64,000 bases of DNA from Notospermus geniculatus (Eukaryota; Nemertea; Pilidiophora; Heteronemertea; Lineidae): contig NMRB01000231.1 in assembly GCA_002633025.1 (NCBI GenBank), forward strand, positions 382,111 to 446,110. The letters run 5' to 3'. The notes beneath the pieces are model-generated. The model saw nothing but the letters and a program-made list of their open reading frames with translations. It had not been told where the DNA came from and did not search any database. The position numbers and the translations under genes are program-made. The first letter of the stretch is position 1, and every line of letters starts with the position of its first letter. Positions 10,501 through 22,500 of this stretch are shown piece by piece.

Positions 10501-13500
10501 CTGTTACCCGCGCTCCAAAACTGCTTCGATCACGCGATTCTGAGAAGATGACCAATAGGCGTCACTAGTGCGTGTAAGAATTGGCGCCAAACTACTAGCA
10601 AGACAATTGGGGATCCTTTTTCAGTTCTATTTTAGGGCGACAGCGACGGATTTCTACTAGACTCTCACGAGGTCGATTTTCTATCAACCCAAACACAAAT
10701 ATGATTGATGAAAGCTTGTTAGGCCAAGATAAGGGTCTTGAACAGGATCGCCTTCTCTTTCTATTAGATGATGATGTAGAATCAGATTTTATGAAACCAC
10801 GGCTACACGATGAGCCTCTTTACCAAACAAAACAGGATTTCCTAACTTGCGTTTGTGCCGTCAATTTACCACCCCCTCCAGAAAACCTCATTATTTCGAA
10901 TTATAGAAGTAAGTGGATTTCACTTTGACCTTCTCCAGTGCATGTTCGGAGGAGATAATTATCACATGATGGTCCCGGAGGAGGAGTTGCTCGCAGAGAG
11001 TTGTTGCACGATGTAAAGCAAAGGTAGAGGCAAGACGACAAGGTTCTCCGAAAAGCTTGTGCAGTGGTTCATTATAAAGGTCCCGGGTTCGAGTCTCTCC
11101 TGGTATTTTTTTATTTTTTGGTTTTTTTTATTTCATTTTTGTTTATTCTATTTTTTCTATCGTTTGTTGAGAAGATAAATTATATCTCCCTTCCCAGTGT
11201 TTTGAAGCAGTCTGGGCGGGTGGTTCGACATGGAACACCACGCCCTGACTGTAGTGTCGTCATGTCCATTAGTGTTTCCTTTATTGCTAGGCTCCTCCCC
11301 TCGCTGACGGGAGCCTAGTCGAAGGGCAAGAGTGACCGTCGGCTTTGATTCTACACCGGGTGTACGGGCTCCGAGACACACTCATGTTTTCCCAGCACGG
11401 ATGACATTTCTTTCCACCGCTTCGGTTGTCAGATCATATTACGAAACTCATTTCGCCTGAGGTGCGATCGATCGATTGGCGAGCAGCTGAGCCCAATCAA
11501 CTTGTTGTATGGTGATGGGGCGGTATCTCAAGCGTCCCGTCATCCGTGCACACACCATCCTGAAGTAATCATTCTTAATGTTCGCTCCGTCCGTCACCGC
11601 ATACTTCGTTCGATAAAAGGAGCGAGCGCTCGGTCCTGATATCCTCGGGATGTGACGGAGGAAGCGAGCGCTAAAGAACTAAGATATTCTCAGGATGGTG
11701 CACCGCAAAATGCTGAAACTTGGCATAATTGCTGACTAGTCGTCACCAAAAACTCGTTGTTATGAGTGTCGCCTTGTCTATTTGAAGCCAATGGCGTTTC
11801 TTGTTTGAAATCTTCAAACAAGCAGTTACTCACCGCCGCCATTGCTGTAGGCCAAATATGGAAATCTCCAAACATTCCCCAAGCCGACGGAATATCCTAG
11901 AAGAGAAAGCAGGAAGTCGAACTTGCCCGTCCAGTTACCCCTCTTGTTCTCCTCGTCCAGGTCGGCTCCGGTTGCTTCCAATTCGTCGAACATGCCGAGC
12001 GGAGCCCGGCTGTCCGTGCTGCTGAATAGCCTGGCATCGTTCTGAAGGAAGCAATAATGAGGAAAAGATAACCAGATTAATTCAATGACAAAAAGGTACG
12101 CCCTGGAAGAAAATGTGCTTCTATTCCCAAATAAAAGTCGTAGGATGAATTCGTTCTTTTAATAACCCAAGTAGTGACAACTTCGGGAGCTTGACAGAAA
12201 ATGATGGATTCTGAGCTGAAATGGCAATGCCCCGTGACAGCTGAACGAAGTGAAGTAAACCAGTTTCGACATCCCTTGATTGAGTCCGTTGTGCGATTGA
12301 CTGGTGTCGGGCTTTTCATCAAAGACGCGGTGAGGAGATTTACGAATATGTATTCTGACATTTTGTCGCGGAAAGGTCAATAGAGAGACCACCCTGTCTG
12401 GTATCCTCCGCCACTAGGTGGTGCTGTCGCTTGCTCTACAAACTTCAACAGTGCCATTCAGTTTGGACTCAAGAGAGACCAAGGTCCCTTCAAGTGACAA
12501 ACACAAGCGGTCATCAGGAGGGTGCAGCAGATTCCATCACACCTGAACCACTATCAAATATTGGCGCTCCATGAAAAGTGTATTTTAGGTCAAATGAGTC
12601 GCCTCTCTGATCAATACGAAATATTCCACCAGCCGAAAAAAGGATCCATTCCGAACATTATGACGTCACTGGTCTTAACTGCCACAGCATCTGACAAGAA
12701 CCGTCATCCTAACCAATAAATCGATTGCACACTTGTCAACTGGTATTTCTCTTCAAATGTTCTTTCCCATTCATTGATTGTGGAACCGGTTTGGGGTTGA
12801 ATTGATTCGAACAGGCAGAATATCATCACTATATTGATCGAACCTGGCACCTTCTGACTGCTTTTTTCCACAGACCTGAGCCACTACGCCACAACGCCTC
12901 AGTCCCAGTCTGCTGTGGGCTCACCATCCTCCATAGCAGAGCTTTGGTCTCGCTCTTCTTCGAGTGAATGAAGAGGGACTATAGGTAAAAACCCCTGCTG
13001 TGGGAGAATGGCTGTCATTTGCTGGGTTGCAGGCCCGTAGGCTGGGGCACCCATTGATGCGTAGCTTCTGGCAATCTCTGACAGCTAATTCCGAATACAC
13101 TGTACCTTTTACCAACTCTAGTCAGGAACGCGTCGTATAATTACAGCAGTAATTATGCCGCGACAGTAATCAAGTAACCAACAAAATCCGCTGACTTGTA
13201 TTGAGAATGAGAGACTCATGCAGATCGGTAGGCGGTCAGCATTCTGCCACGGTCAAGAGCAACACAGCAAGTAGCCTACATCAGCTGTGAGTACCTCGGC
13301 CAACAGCGTGATAATAGGGGATTTAAGAAATCAAACGATAAAGGTTAACTTTACGACAAAGTTAACGTTTATCGTTTGATTTCTTAAACTCCCTATTGTG
13401 ACACGAAAGCAACATCTTCGGCCGCAGGAGTGGTCTCCTATAACAACACTTGCATGCACTTTCTTCGTATTCAACTTGGTCGAAATAAATAATCCATTCA

Positions 13501-16500
13501 ATCAATTAATCAATCATATCAGAGGCAAGATACCGACATCAAATCGATATCCATTGCTGTGGTGTGTGATATTTGATAGACTTATGTTATACCTACACCC
13601 ACCCTTAGGGACTACTAGCTTGTTACAAAAAAAGGAAATAATCCTCCCTCTGACTTTCTTTTGTGGCGTTGTTTGCATTCACTGAAAAAAAACACTTTTT
13701 TGTATAAACATTATTCAGATGTTCTTGAGGCCTATTTTTGGGTGGTCATACAAAATGGCAGTGTCAAACTACACTGCCGCAAGACATGGTTACTGATGAG
13801 GACATCGACACCCAGCCCTTTCCACTGCAACGTGTGTCTTTGATTGAAACCACGGCCTCGGTATGCCATATACGGCAAAGGAAACGTATTTACATCAATA
13901 TCAATATTGGTACTGCGTGCTTCTCTAATCAAGAACACATAAGCCATGGTAATATGATTATGCGTTGCTCTGACGCTCCGGAGATGTCTGTCATGTTAAA
14001 CTACTTATTTCATGGAAATGGCGTGGGAGGTCGCCGAAAATATTCATTCAAAGATACTTGAGAGTGCAATCGATATGACCAAATTAGCATCAATGATAAC
14101 ACATTCAAAAAGGTAATTATAACAAATGAAATTAACATTCAGTTATCCCAATGGGAATTCCAAATATAAGTCCCATATGACCAAGTCCATTTCCAAATTG
14201 ACCCGAACAAAAATTTGACATTTGACATTTGAAATGAAGAATGACGAATGAAGAATCGAATACTTATATTTTATACTGAGGTATTTCGTGAGCTGGGCAA
14301 TCCCAGTTTTCACTCCTTGACGTCGATTACAGGATAGTTTTTTGGGAAATTCATGTTTTTTATTCACCACTCAGATACATTCCTGACACTCTTGCTTCTG
14401 AATATTTGCTACACTCAAATCAGTATCATGGAATGACATCCCGCATGATGAATTGCCAACTGTCTATCCTTGTAATCGAAATTTCACTGTGGACAAAAAT
14501 TTCCTGAACTTCGCTAAAAATTCCCTCGTCAGGCGAATTTTTAGTCAGGAATGGCAACTGTTGGGCCCTAAGTCTTGTATTTTGGGCTATACCCCTCAAT
14601 ATACTACACCCCTCAATATAAAGTGTCCGCAGTACATGTATTTCCAACTACCCATTCAGTGCAGTGGTCGGCAGCCAGCCACTTTTGGACACTGGTACTG
14701 AGGGATGTTTACAACCGATTCTCTGTACCCGATGATCAGTACTTGCTTGAAAGCAATGCCATACAGAACGCCATCGCGTTGCTGTCACTGCCTTGTTTAC
14801 AGGTGTCGCCCACGCCTAAGCTCCCCTTATTGGTTATGGACTACTTTCATTCATGGGGATTCATCACATTTGCCTTGTAACGAGATCATTACAATACAAC
14901 GGAAATGAAAACCAAGGTCATGTAAATACATGAAGAGCGACATCGAAGTTATGTGTTGCCAACACGACATTCACGGAAACAGCATAAAACTATGGAGATT
15001 CGCAAAGCCCTCGAAACGCCAACGCCAAACCCATTGTACGATGCGACGAAGAGAGCACCGAACAAAAGGATAAACGTTTGCGTTGGAGTTTCGGGGCTTT
15101 GCGAAAACTCTATTACTAAGTGATCCGTGAATGGTTTCATTATTTTGTTGAAGCCTTTCAATGAATCCAGAATGCGTAGTAGCAACAGCAGGCCGTTTTA
15201 TATTTTTGGTATAACGAAAGCAATGCTGAAGTAAAAATTATGTCCACTCCCTGAAATGATGCAAGGAATTATTGTCAGCAACCGATAACCTTGGATTTTC
15301 GACCTGTTGAAGAAATCAGATTGTTCTTGTCGTTGTCATGTAGCCGGGTCGCCTGGATTCACCAATCAACCATGATTCCGGCAATTTGCAAAATCTGCAC
15401 TTCTTGACCAAGAAATAACGTGGAAACAGCAGACCTAGCCGTGTCGTAACTAGCAGAAATAAGACCTTCAAGGTCATACTCTCTTTCATCTGCCGATTCT
15501 TCGTTCAAATCAAAGACCGTTATGTTTGAGAAGAATTGGTAACATTATCAAACATCGTCATCTTGCAGCCTCTTTGGTAAAAATACGCGAGTCTTGGCCG
15601 CCGCATAGGAAGACGAATTTTTCAATCAACTGATGTTGAGGGGAACAAGGTAAAATTGCTGCATTTTTCTATGATAATTTCTATGATAATTTTCAGTTTA
15701 ATTTCAGCGTAATATTGGAAAATCAGTGATAAATTTCCAACTTTCCACTTTCCTTACATGTACATGTAATTTCATAATTTTATGATTTCAAAATTTTTCC
15801 AATTTCCATTTTGGGATCTGTGGTTTTAAAAGTACATTGACAATAAATAATATAGAATGCGTTGAAAAACAATGTTCTAGAATTCGATGTTCGATGATAG
15901 TTTCGATCGAACTATTTCGCAATGGACACGTGACTAACACTTGGACAATCGGATGGGCTTTGTTCTAATAACATATCAGTGCAATATTATCACTGACTTC
16001 AATCGAATGACACCAGTCACAAGAAAATGACATCACTACAATCGTCCTTTCATTTTCCCTTTCCACTAAAGAGCGAGCAAGAAAAATTAGGGCCTCGTGT
16101 GCCGCTACTTTTTTTAGGAATATGGAAACCGCAGGAGCTGTTTTGGAGTGACGATGAAAATCATTGATACACAGTGTATGACTTGTATAGACCCAAAATA
16201 TTGTTTCATTATTTTGGATGACCCTCGCACTTGACCTACCTCAATTGTACGCCAACAACGAAAATTGATATAGTAAAGCACTATTTTATACTTTGAACTT
16301 TTCGGGCTTTATCAGCTTATTACCCAAGAATGACGGAAACACCCCGAAGTGTTACGAATGGGGCTTTAATATCGGGGGAGCGAGTCAACGATGACATCAC
16401 CAATATATACAGGCAGGGACCAATACTGAATATGAAAGATTTACCAAGAATGTACATGAACATCAACCCATGCCAGCAACAAAATACAGAAGTAAAACAG

Positions 16501-19500
16501 GGCCCATTAGGAAGACGAAACAAGAAACAATAACTGAGCAGCAAAACTTACATATTAAAAGCGGGAATGAGACAACAATGCTCAATATACGCAGTCTCCC
16601 TTCGATGCTGTGTTGCGTATAGCTTGTACCACCGAAAGATGGCCTGCCAAGAGGAAACGTATTTTGACCCGGGAATGATGGGACATGTATCCTGTCTTGA
16701 GATATGTCGACAAGGAATAAAGAAGTTGATGTCAATGTGTGGAAGACATTGCCCCCGATGTAAGTTATTTGATTCAAGACTCAATCATCAGTGCGAATAT
16801 TTTTGGTGTTCATATGTTTATCAGCGATTGATTCCATAATAGCATATCACGTGATTCCTTTGATTTATTGTCAATCATTCTGAAGACATATTGTTACCAA
16901 GAAAAAAGACTTATTTGGCATTTGTCTTTCAGGTCACGCCGAATTATTGGCCACGACAACGGTTGACCCCACCACGAGTAGATCTGTACCAGAGTTGGCA
17001 GCACCGACTGCAACGCCTGAAATGGGAGAACCGCCGCTCTGGTTGGCCATCATAATTGGCATAATCGGTGTGTTTATCGTGATCACTATCCTAGTTTTGG
17101 TACGAGTAGCCATTGTAAAACGTCGTCGAAAACCGAATCAAGGAGACGAGGAGAACACCAATCAGACCAATGAAGAGGAGGGGAACCCCGCAACAGGTAT
17201 CGAGGAGACGCAGCCACCACCTTCGGAGGTTTCCTCAACCTTACCCACTGCAGGAGAGGATGGAACGTCATCACCGACATTTAATGGTGAAATCATTGGA
17301 ACTGGGGAATCTGGCAGCGGTTCAGATGGCTTGAGTCTTATTGCCACTTGCAGTAGTCAAACTCTTAACTCTGAAGAAGCTAACGACGGGGGAAGAACTG
17401 ATCATTGTATTCACATGTAATGAATGAAAGGAAAAATCCTGATATAAGCGAGGCTACACTGGCGAAAATTACAGGAAGTGGGAATGGCTGTCACTTTTTA
17501 CTCTGTTAGCCAAGCGGATAAGAGGACACCTACTGCAAAAACGAAAAAGCCTCTAGTCCTTGAATTAATAGCTATAGAAACGCTAGGAAAGAAAGATGGA
17601 CTTGGGACTAATATAAGTGCAAATAGGGGCGGAACGTTTCGATAAGACAGTGGGTTCGGAGTCTACACGTTCTTACTTAGTCAGAAGCATGATGTTCTAA
17701 ACGACAGAAGTTGTTAAGATATTCAGACTGTTGGCTGTTTAAAGCGAGGAGCATTTATGTGTGTGGATGTGTATGTAATTAAATTGTAAATATTGTACAA
17801 TGTGTTTTTATAAAATAAAGGATATTAAAATGATAGAATAATACCCATGAATATTTTGAGAGGGATTTGGTCATATTCCAGGTGGCACGATTGACGGCGC
17901 TGTCATCCATTGTGACATCACTCGCGTTGATCAATAATGGCATAGAAAATAATAATAACAACTACAGTGTATAAATTTTTAAAAAAGGTAAGGTTGGCCA
18001 TTAAAATATGGGAGAACTGCGCAATAACCTACACGCAAACTTTTAAGAATACCCAATGAGTCAGTCGTTGATTTAGATAACATTTTCATGTACATGTACG
18101 AGTGCATCGGTCATCTCGTCGATCAAAAGATCAGTGGTCCTCGATTTCTCTATGTTGTTCGTGTGGCACGCTTCCTCTGAGGAACACTCTTAAAAAATTC
18201 TTGTCACCGCAACTTGTCTGCGAATATTGATGAGATGCTTTAGTCAGCCTGACGAATTACGTCGTTCATGACACAATTTACTTGTCATGGCGAGTCGCAC
18301 ATCTCTGTGACGAGTTCAGTTTATCCAGTTGACAAGGTCTCTAGTTATAGCGATAAGTTGCAGGTGGCAGGACATTATTGCGCATGCGCTTCCCTCACAT
18401 TTAGCGCTCAATTTCTTGAACTCTAAGCATGCTGTCACCATCGTTGCCTCAGTAGCCACGAGGGTTTAGGGGTTATGTCTAGTNNNNNNNNNNNNNNNNN
18501 NNNNNNNNNNNNNNNNNNNNNNNNNNNNNNNNNNNNNNNNNNNNNNNNNNNNNNNNNNNNNNNNNNNNNNNNNNNNNNNNNNNNNNNNNNNNNNNNNNNN
18601 NNNNNNNNNNNNNNNNNNNNNNNNNNNNNNNNNNNNNNNNNNNNNNNNNNNNNNNNNNNNNNNNNNNNNNNNNNNNNNNNNNNNNNNNNNNNNNNNNNNN
18701 NNNNNNNNNNNNNNNNNNNNNNNNNNNNNNNNNNNNNNNNNNNNNNNNNNNNNNNNNNNNNNNNNNNNNNNNNNNNNNNNNNNNNNNNNNNNNNNNNNNN
18801 NNNNNNNNNNNNNNNNNNNNNNNNNNNNNNNNNNNNNNNNNNNNNNNNNAAGTTTTTGACACACAAAAACTCATGCGAACAGTACGAATGTTCAGGAATC
18901 AACAAAGAATCATTTAAGAACTGCAAGAAACGTTTGAGAATTATCTACGACCCAGGCAAATTTCAGATTCGGGGCGATTCGGGACATTCGTAGCGTCAGT
19001 GAAAGCCAGGCATTACTTAGTCAGAAGCATGACTGAATTGAAAACGACAGAAGTTGTTAAGATATTTAGACTGTTGGCTGTTTGAAGCGAGGAGCATGGA
19101 TGTGTGTGTAAATTGTAAATATTGTACAATGTGTTTTTATAAAATAAAGGATATTAAAATGATAGAATAATACCTATGAATATTTTGAGAGAGATGGTCA
19201 CATTCCAGGTGGCACGATTGACGGCGCTGTCATCCGTTGTGACATCACTCGCGTTGATCAATAATGACATAGAAAATAATAATAATAACTACAGTGCATC
19301 AACTCAAAAAAAAATAAAAGGAAAGGTTGGCCAAAAAACTGCGCAATAACCTACATACATGTACTTTGTGCCAAATTTTAAGAATATCCAATAAATGAGT
19401 CGTTGGTTTAGATAACATTTTCATGTACATGTACGAGTGCATCGGTCATCACGTCGATCACGAGATCAGTGGTCCTCGATTTCTCTTATGTTGTTGACTC

Positions 19501-22500
19501 TTACGAAATGTACAGAATGCTATCGAGCTGTCATCACACTCGAGATGTGATGAACTCCACATTATAGCAAAAAATACATAAGCTCGATTTTGACTAAAAG
19601 TTTGCGTTGATCACTGTCTTTTATGAGTGAATTGAAGAGATTGTCCCGCAAGGGAATTTAAGAAATCAAACGATAAACGTTAACGTTATGACAACGTTAT
19701 TTTTCATACTGCGAATTCGCCAGATTATATATTGCATTTTCGGTACCAAAAAAAACGTTGTCGTAAAGTTAACGTTTACCGTTTGATTTCTTAAACTCCC
19801 TTGTAATGGTAACCCTAACGTTACGCTGTTGATAACCTGTGTTGAAAACAAATGGATGGTGTAAACGTTGGTGTTACCGTTCTCTATTGATTCATAAGCT
19901 ATTGAAATTCGGAACGGGACAGAGGAATAGAATTGTAACATGGCGCTCGATCTTCTCAGGACTGTCCAGCAAGCAAAAAAATCAGATCGAAATCGATAGA
20001 TGGCCTTTACCAAAGCCTATACCAACCGATGAATATGTTTTTTTTTGAGTAAGTAGGCTCAGTTTCGTGATCAAATTCCTTTTTTTTCAGTTTCATTCCT
20101 ACATTCGCATTAGCACCTATACCAACTTCTTTGTCCCAGAATGACAATTAGTTTTACTTTTTGCAGCAAAACTGTATATAAATAGGCCTCATTTCGTGAT
20201 TTTGACACCTCCGGTGCTATTGTCAACCGTAAGTAACCACATCATTTTGCTTGATCGAACCCGACCACGAATTTTTTGCGTACTTCGTGAATTTGGAAAC
20301 ACACGCCAATTCGCGATTATTACAATAGACCTATATTTAGGCATGCTTTTGCAAATGGATGACAAATCTAATTAGGGGACTCCCACTAGACTCCCCCCCC
20401 CCAAATCGGGCGACTGTACATTGGGTAATTTCAAAGTTGGTTAAAACCAACTTTGAAATCACCCATTGCGTAACAGATAATGTGTAAACCTAATGAGCAA
20501 ATTGGACACTTCATTTCCTTTCATTTGCATTATATTTCTCTTCGCTCGTGAACGTGTATGCAGAAGGTAAGCTGAAACACCGTACCAGAGGCTGAAAGTA
20601 GACGACACTGCAGATTTGACACATCATACAAGTATGAGAAAGGGCTAAAGCAGTCACACTTGACCTCTCTGGCTATCACTTATCAAAATTCTGCCATTCT
20701 TGACCACACTTGTTTGTTTTGATATTGGATTAAGATGCGGGTTTGGTTTCAAAATCTATTACCACTTTCAGTTTTGGGCTTTGGTTTTCTTCCAGTGTTG
20801 TAAAATCTTCCATCATCATTTTACAAGATGAATCCCTCCATCCCAGCCGTTATTTCGGGTAAGTTTGCCCATGCCACGGTAAAGGGTGACATTTCCCACC
20901 GTTTTGGCCTGGGCGTTCTGGTAGATTGCGCACTGCACGACCAGAGCGTTTTCGCAAAAAACCTAAAGCCAGCATGTCCGTGAAGTTAGCTACTTTTTCC
21001 TTTTTCCTAAAGCCAGCAGCACACCAGGCGATATCCAAGCAATCTGACGGCTGCTGACGCCAGACTGGTGTGCGCTGGACAGGGATGCTTGAAATCTTCT
21101 CGCCACACAATCAACAGCGATATAGGTGTGGCTGACGAGAAGATAGACGGCGATTATTATTAGATCGCTTGCGATGTCGGCAGGTGTGCCGCTGGCTTAA
21201 ACACCAACGTTAACGCGAACGTCTATCATTTTGTTGGCGTTGGTATATTCTGGGGGCTCTCCTCGAAAACTCGTCGGCAAAAAAAGTAGCCCTGTCGACG
21301 AATATTAATATGTGACAGAGTTTGGTGTCGTGAAAGCCTGTTGATCCCGACTTGATTATTGAGACATTTTCAAGGGCTTTCCAAAACGAATCAAATATAG
21401 AGCAAAGGGCACCTGCTTGAGAAACAGACCACACAAGCTTTGGCACAAACTGTTATTACATGACATTACTTCTAAATCTTTTTCAGCAATCGCAGTCCTG
21501 TACGCAGTCGCGATCGTAAAGGGAGCAAAAATAGGATGTTCTGATAAAAGCTTTTTGGATCCACTGACCCTTGCCTGTATGCCCTGTGAGGAAGTTTGCG
21601 GCCTCAAGGATGCGGCATCTATGCAGCGATGCTCAAGACTCTGCCCTGCAGGTAGATGTCATCAGTATCTTTGTTATGCCATTTCCTTTGAAAATCATCC
21701 AGGCCAAACTTGTCAAGGCCGATGAGATCAGGGGCCTGATTCACAAAGCACACGTAAGTTCGCTATCTTAGCACGCTCTAAGTGAACGTTTACGTTTAAG
21801 ATTAGACACTGGTAAGTTATATTCACGAAACACTCTTAGATCACTCTAACCTAAAGTGCCATTCGCCAAAGGTAGATTGAGCAAACTTTCGTGTAGGGGC
21901 GCCTACTCTGCACTAAGTAAGCACTACGTGAACCTACTGAGTACACGTAGATTTTAAGACATCTTAGGCATTCACGTAATCTTAAGAGTCCTTCGTGAAT
22001 AACACGCAAACGGTACGTGTAAGCTTAGAGTGAGTTTAAGTACACTTAACCACTAAGTGTGCTTTGTGAATCAGGCCCCAGGTGTGAAAGGAAAAAATAT
22101 CCGTTAAACAAAAGATCCTATATTGTTACTTTCTGATATCTGGCTATTGAGTTCTATGCCATGCACCTTAATCCGTCATGGAACAATGAAAGCGGACACC
22201 TTTTACAGGAGAACATTCATTACTGTTACACTTCGTCACATGGGAAGAATAACGGTCGCAAGTGATATTTTCCGTGAAATCGATATTTTTGCACCATAGG
22301 CTGATTTTTCAGAAGACCGGGAAACTTCAAAGTCGTTTTTCTCAGAACTTGTGAAATGTCACTTGCGACCTTATTCTTCCCATGTGATGACCAGGGCCCA
22401 GTTTCACAAAGAAACTTAAGTCTAAAGTTTGACTTAAGTCATCATGTGACCAGGGTTTCAGCAAATCAGATGACTTCATTTCAGACTTAAGTTTTTTCTT

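Noticed and set aside
11058-11100. tRNA-like B box GGTTCGAGTCTC
   Set aside because: No convincing A box at the right distance; too little to call a SINE.
13738-14061. Open frame of 107 codons on the plus strand
   Set aside because: It has no ATG at its start, no recognisable domain and no splice or promoter context.
18435-18993. Long open frames on both strands
   Set aside because: They are open only because they run through Ns.
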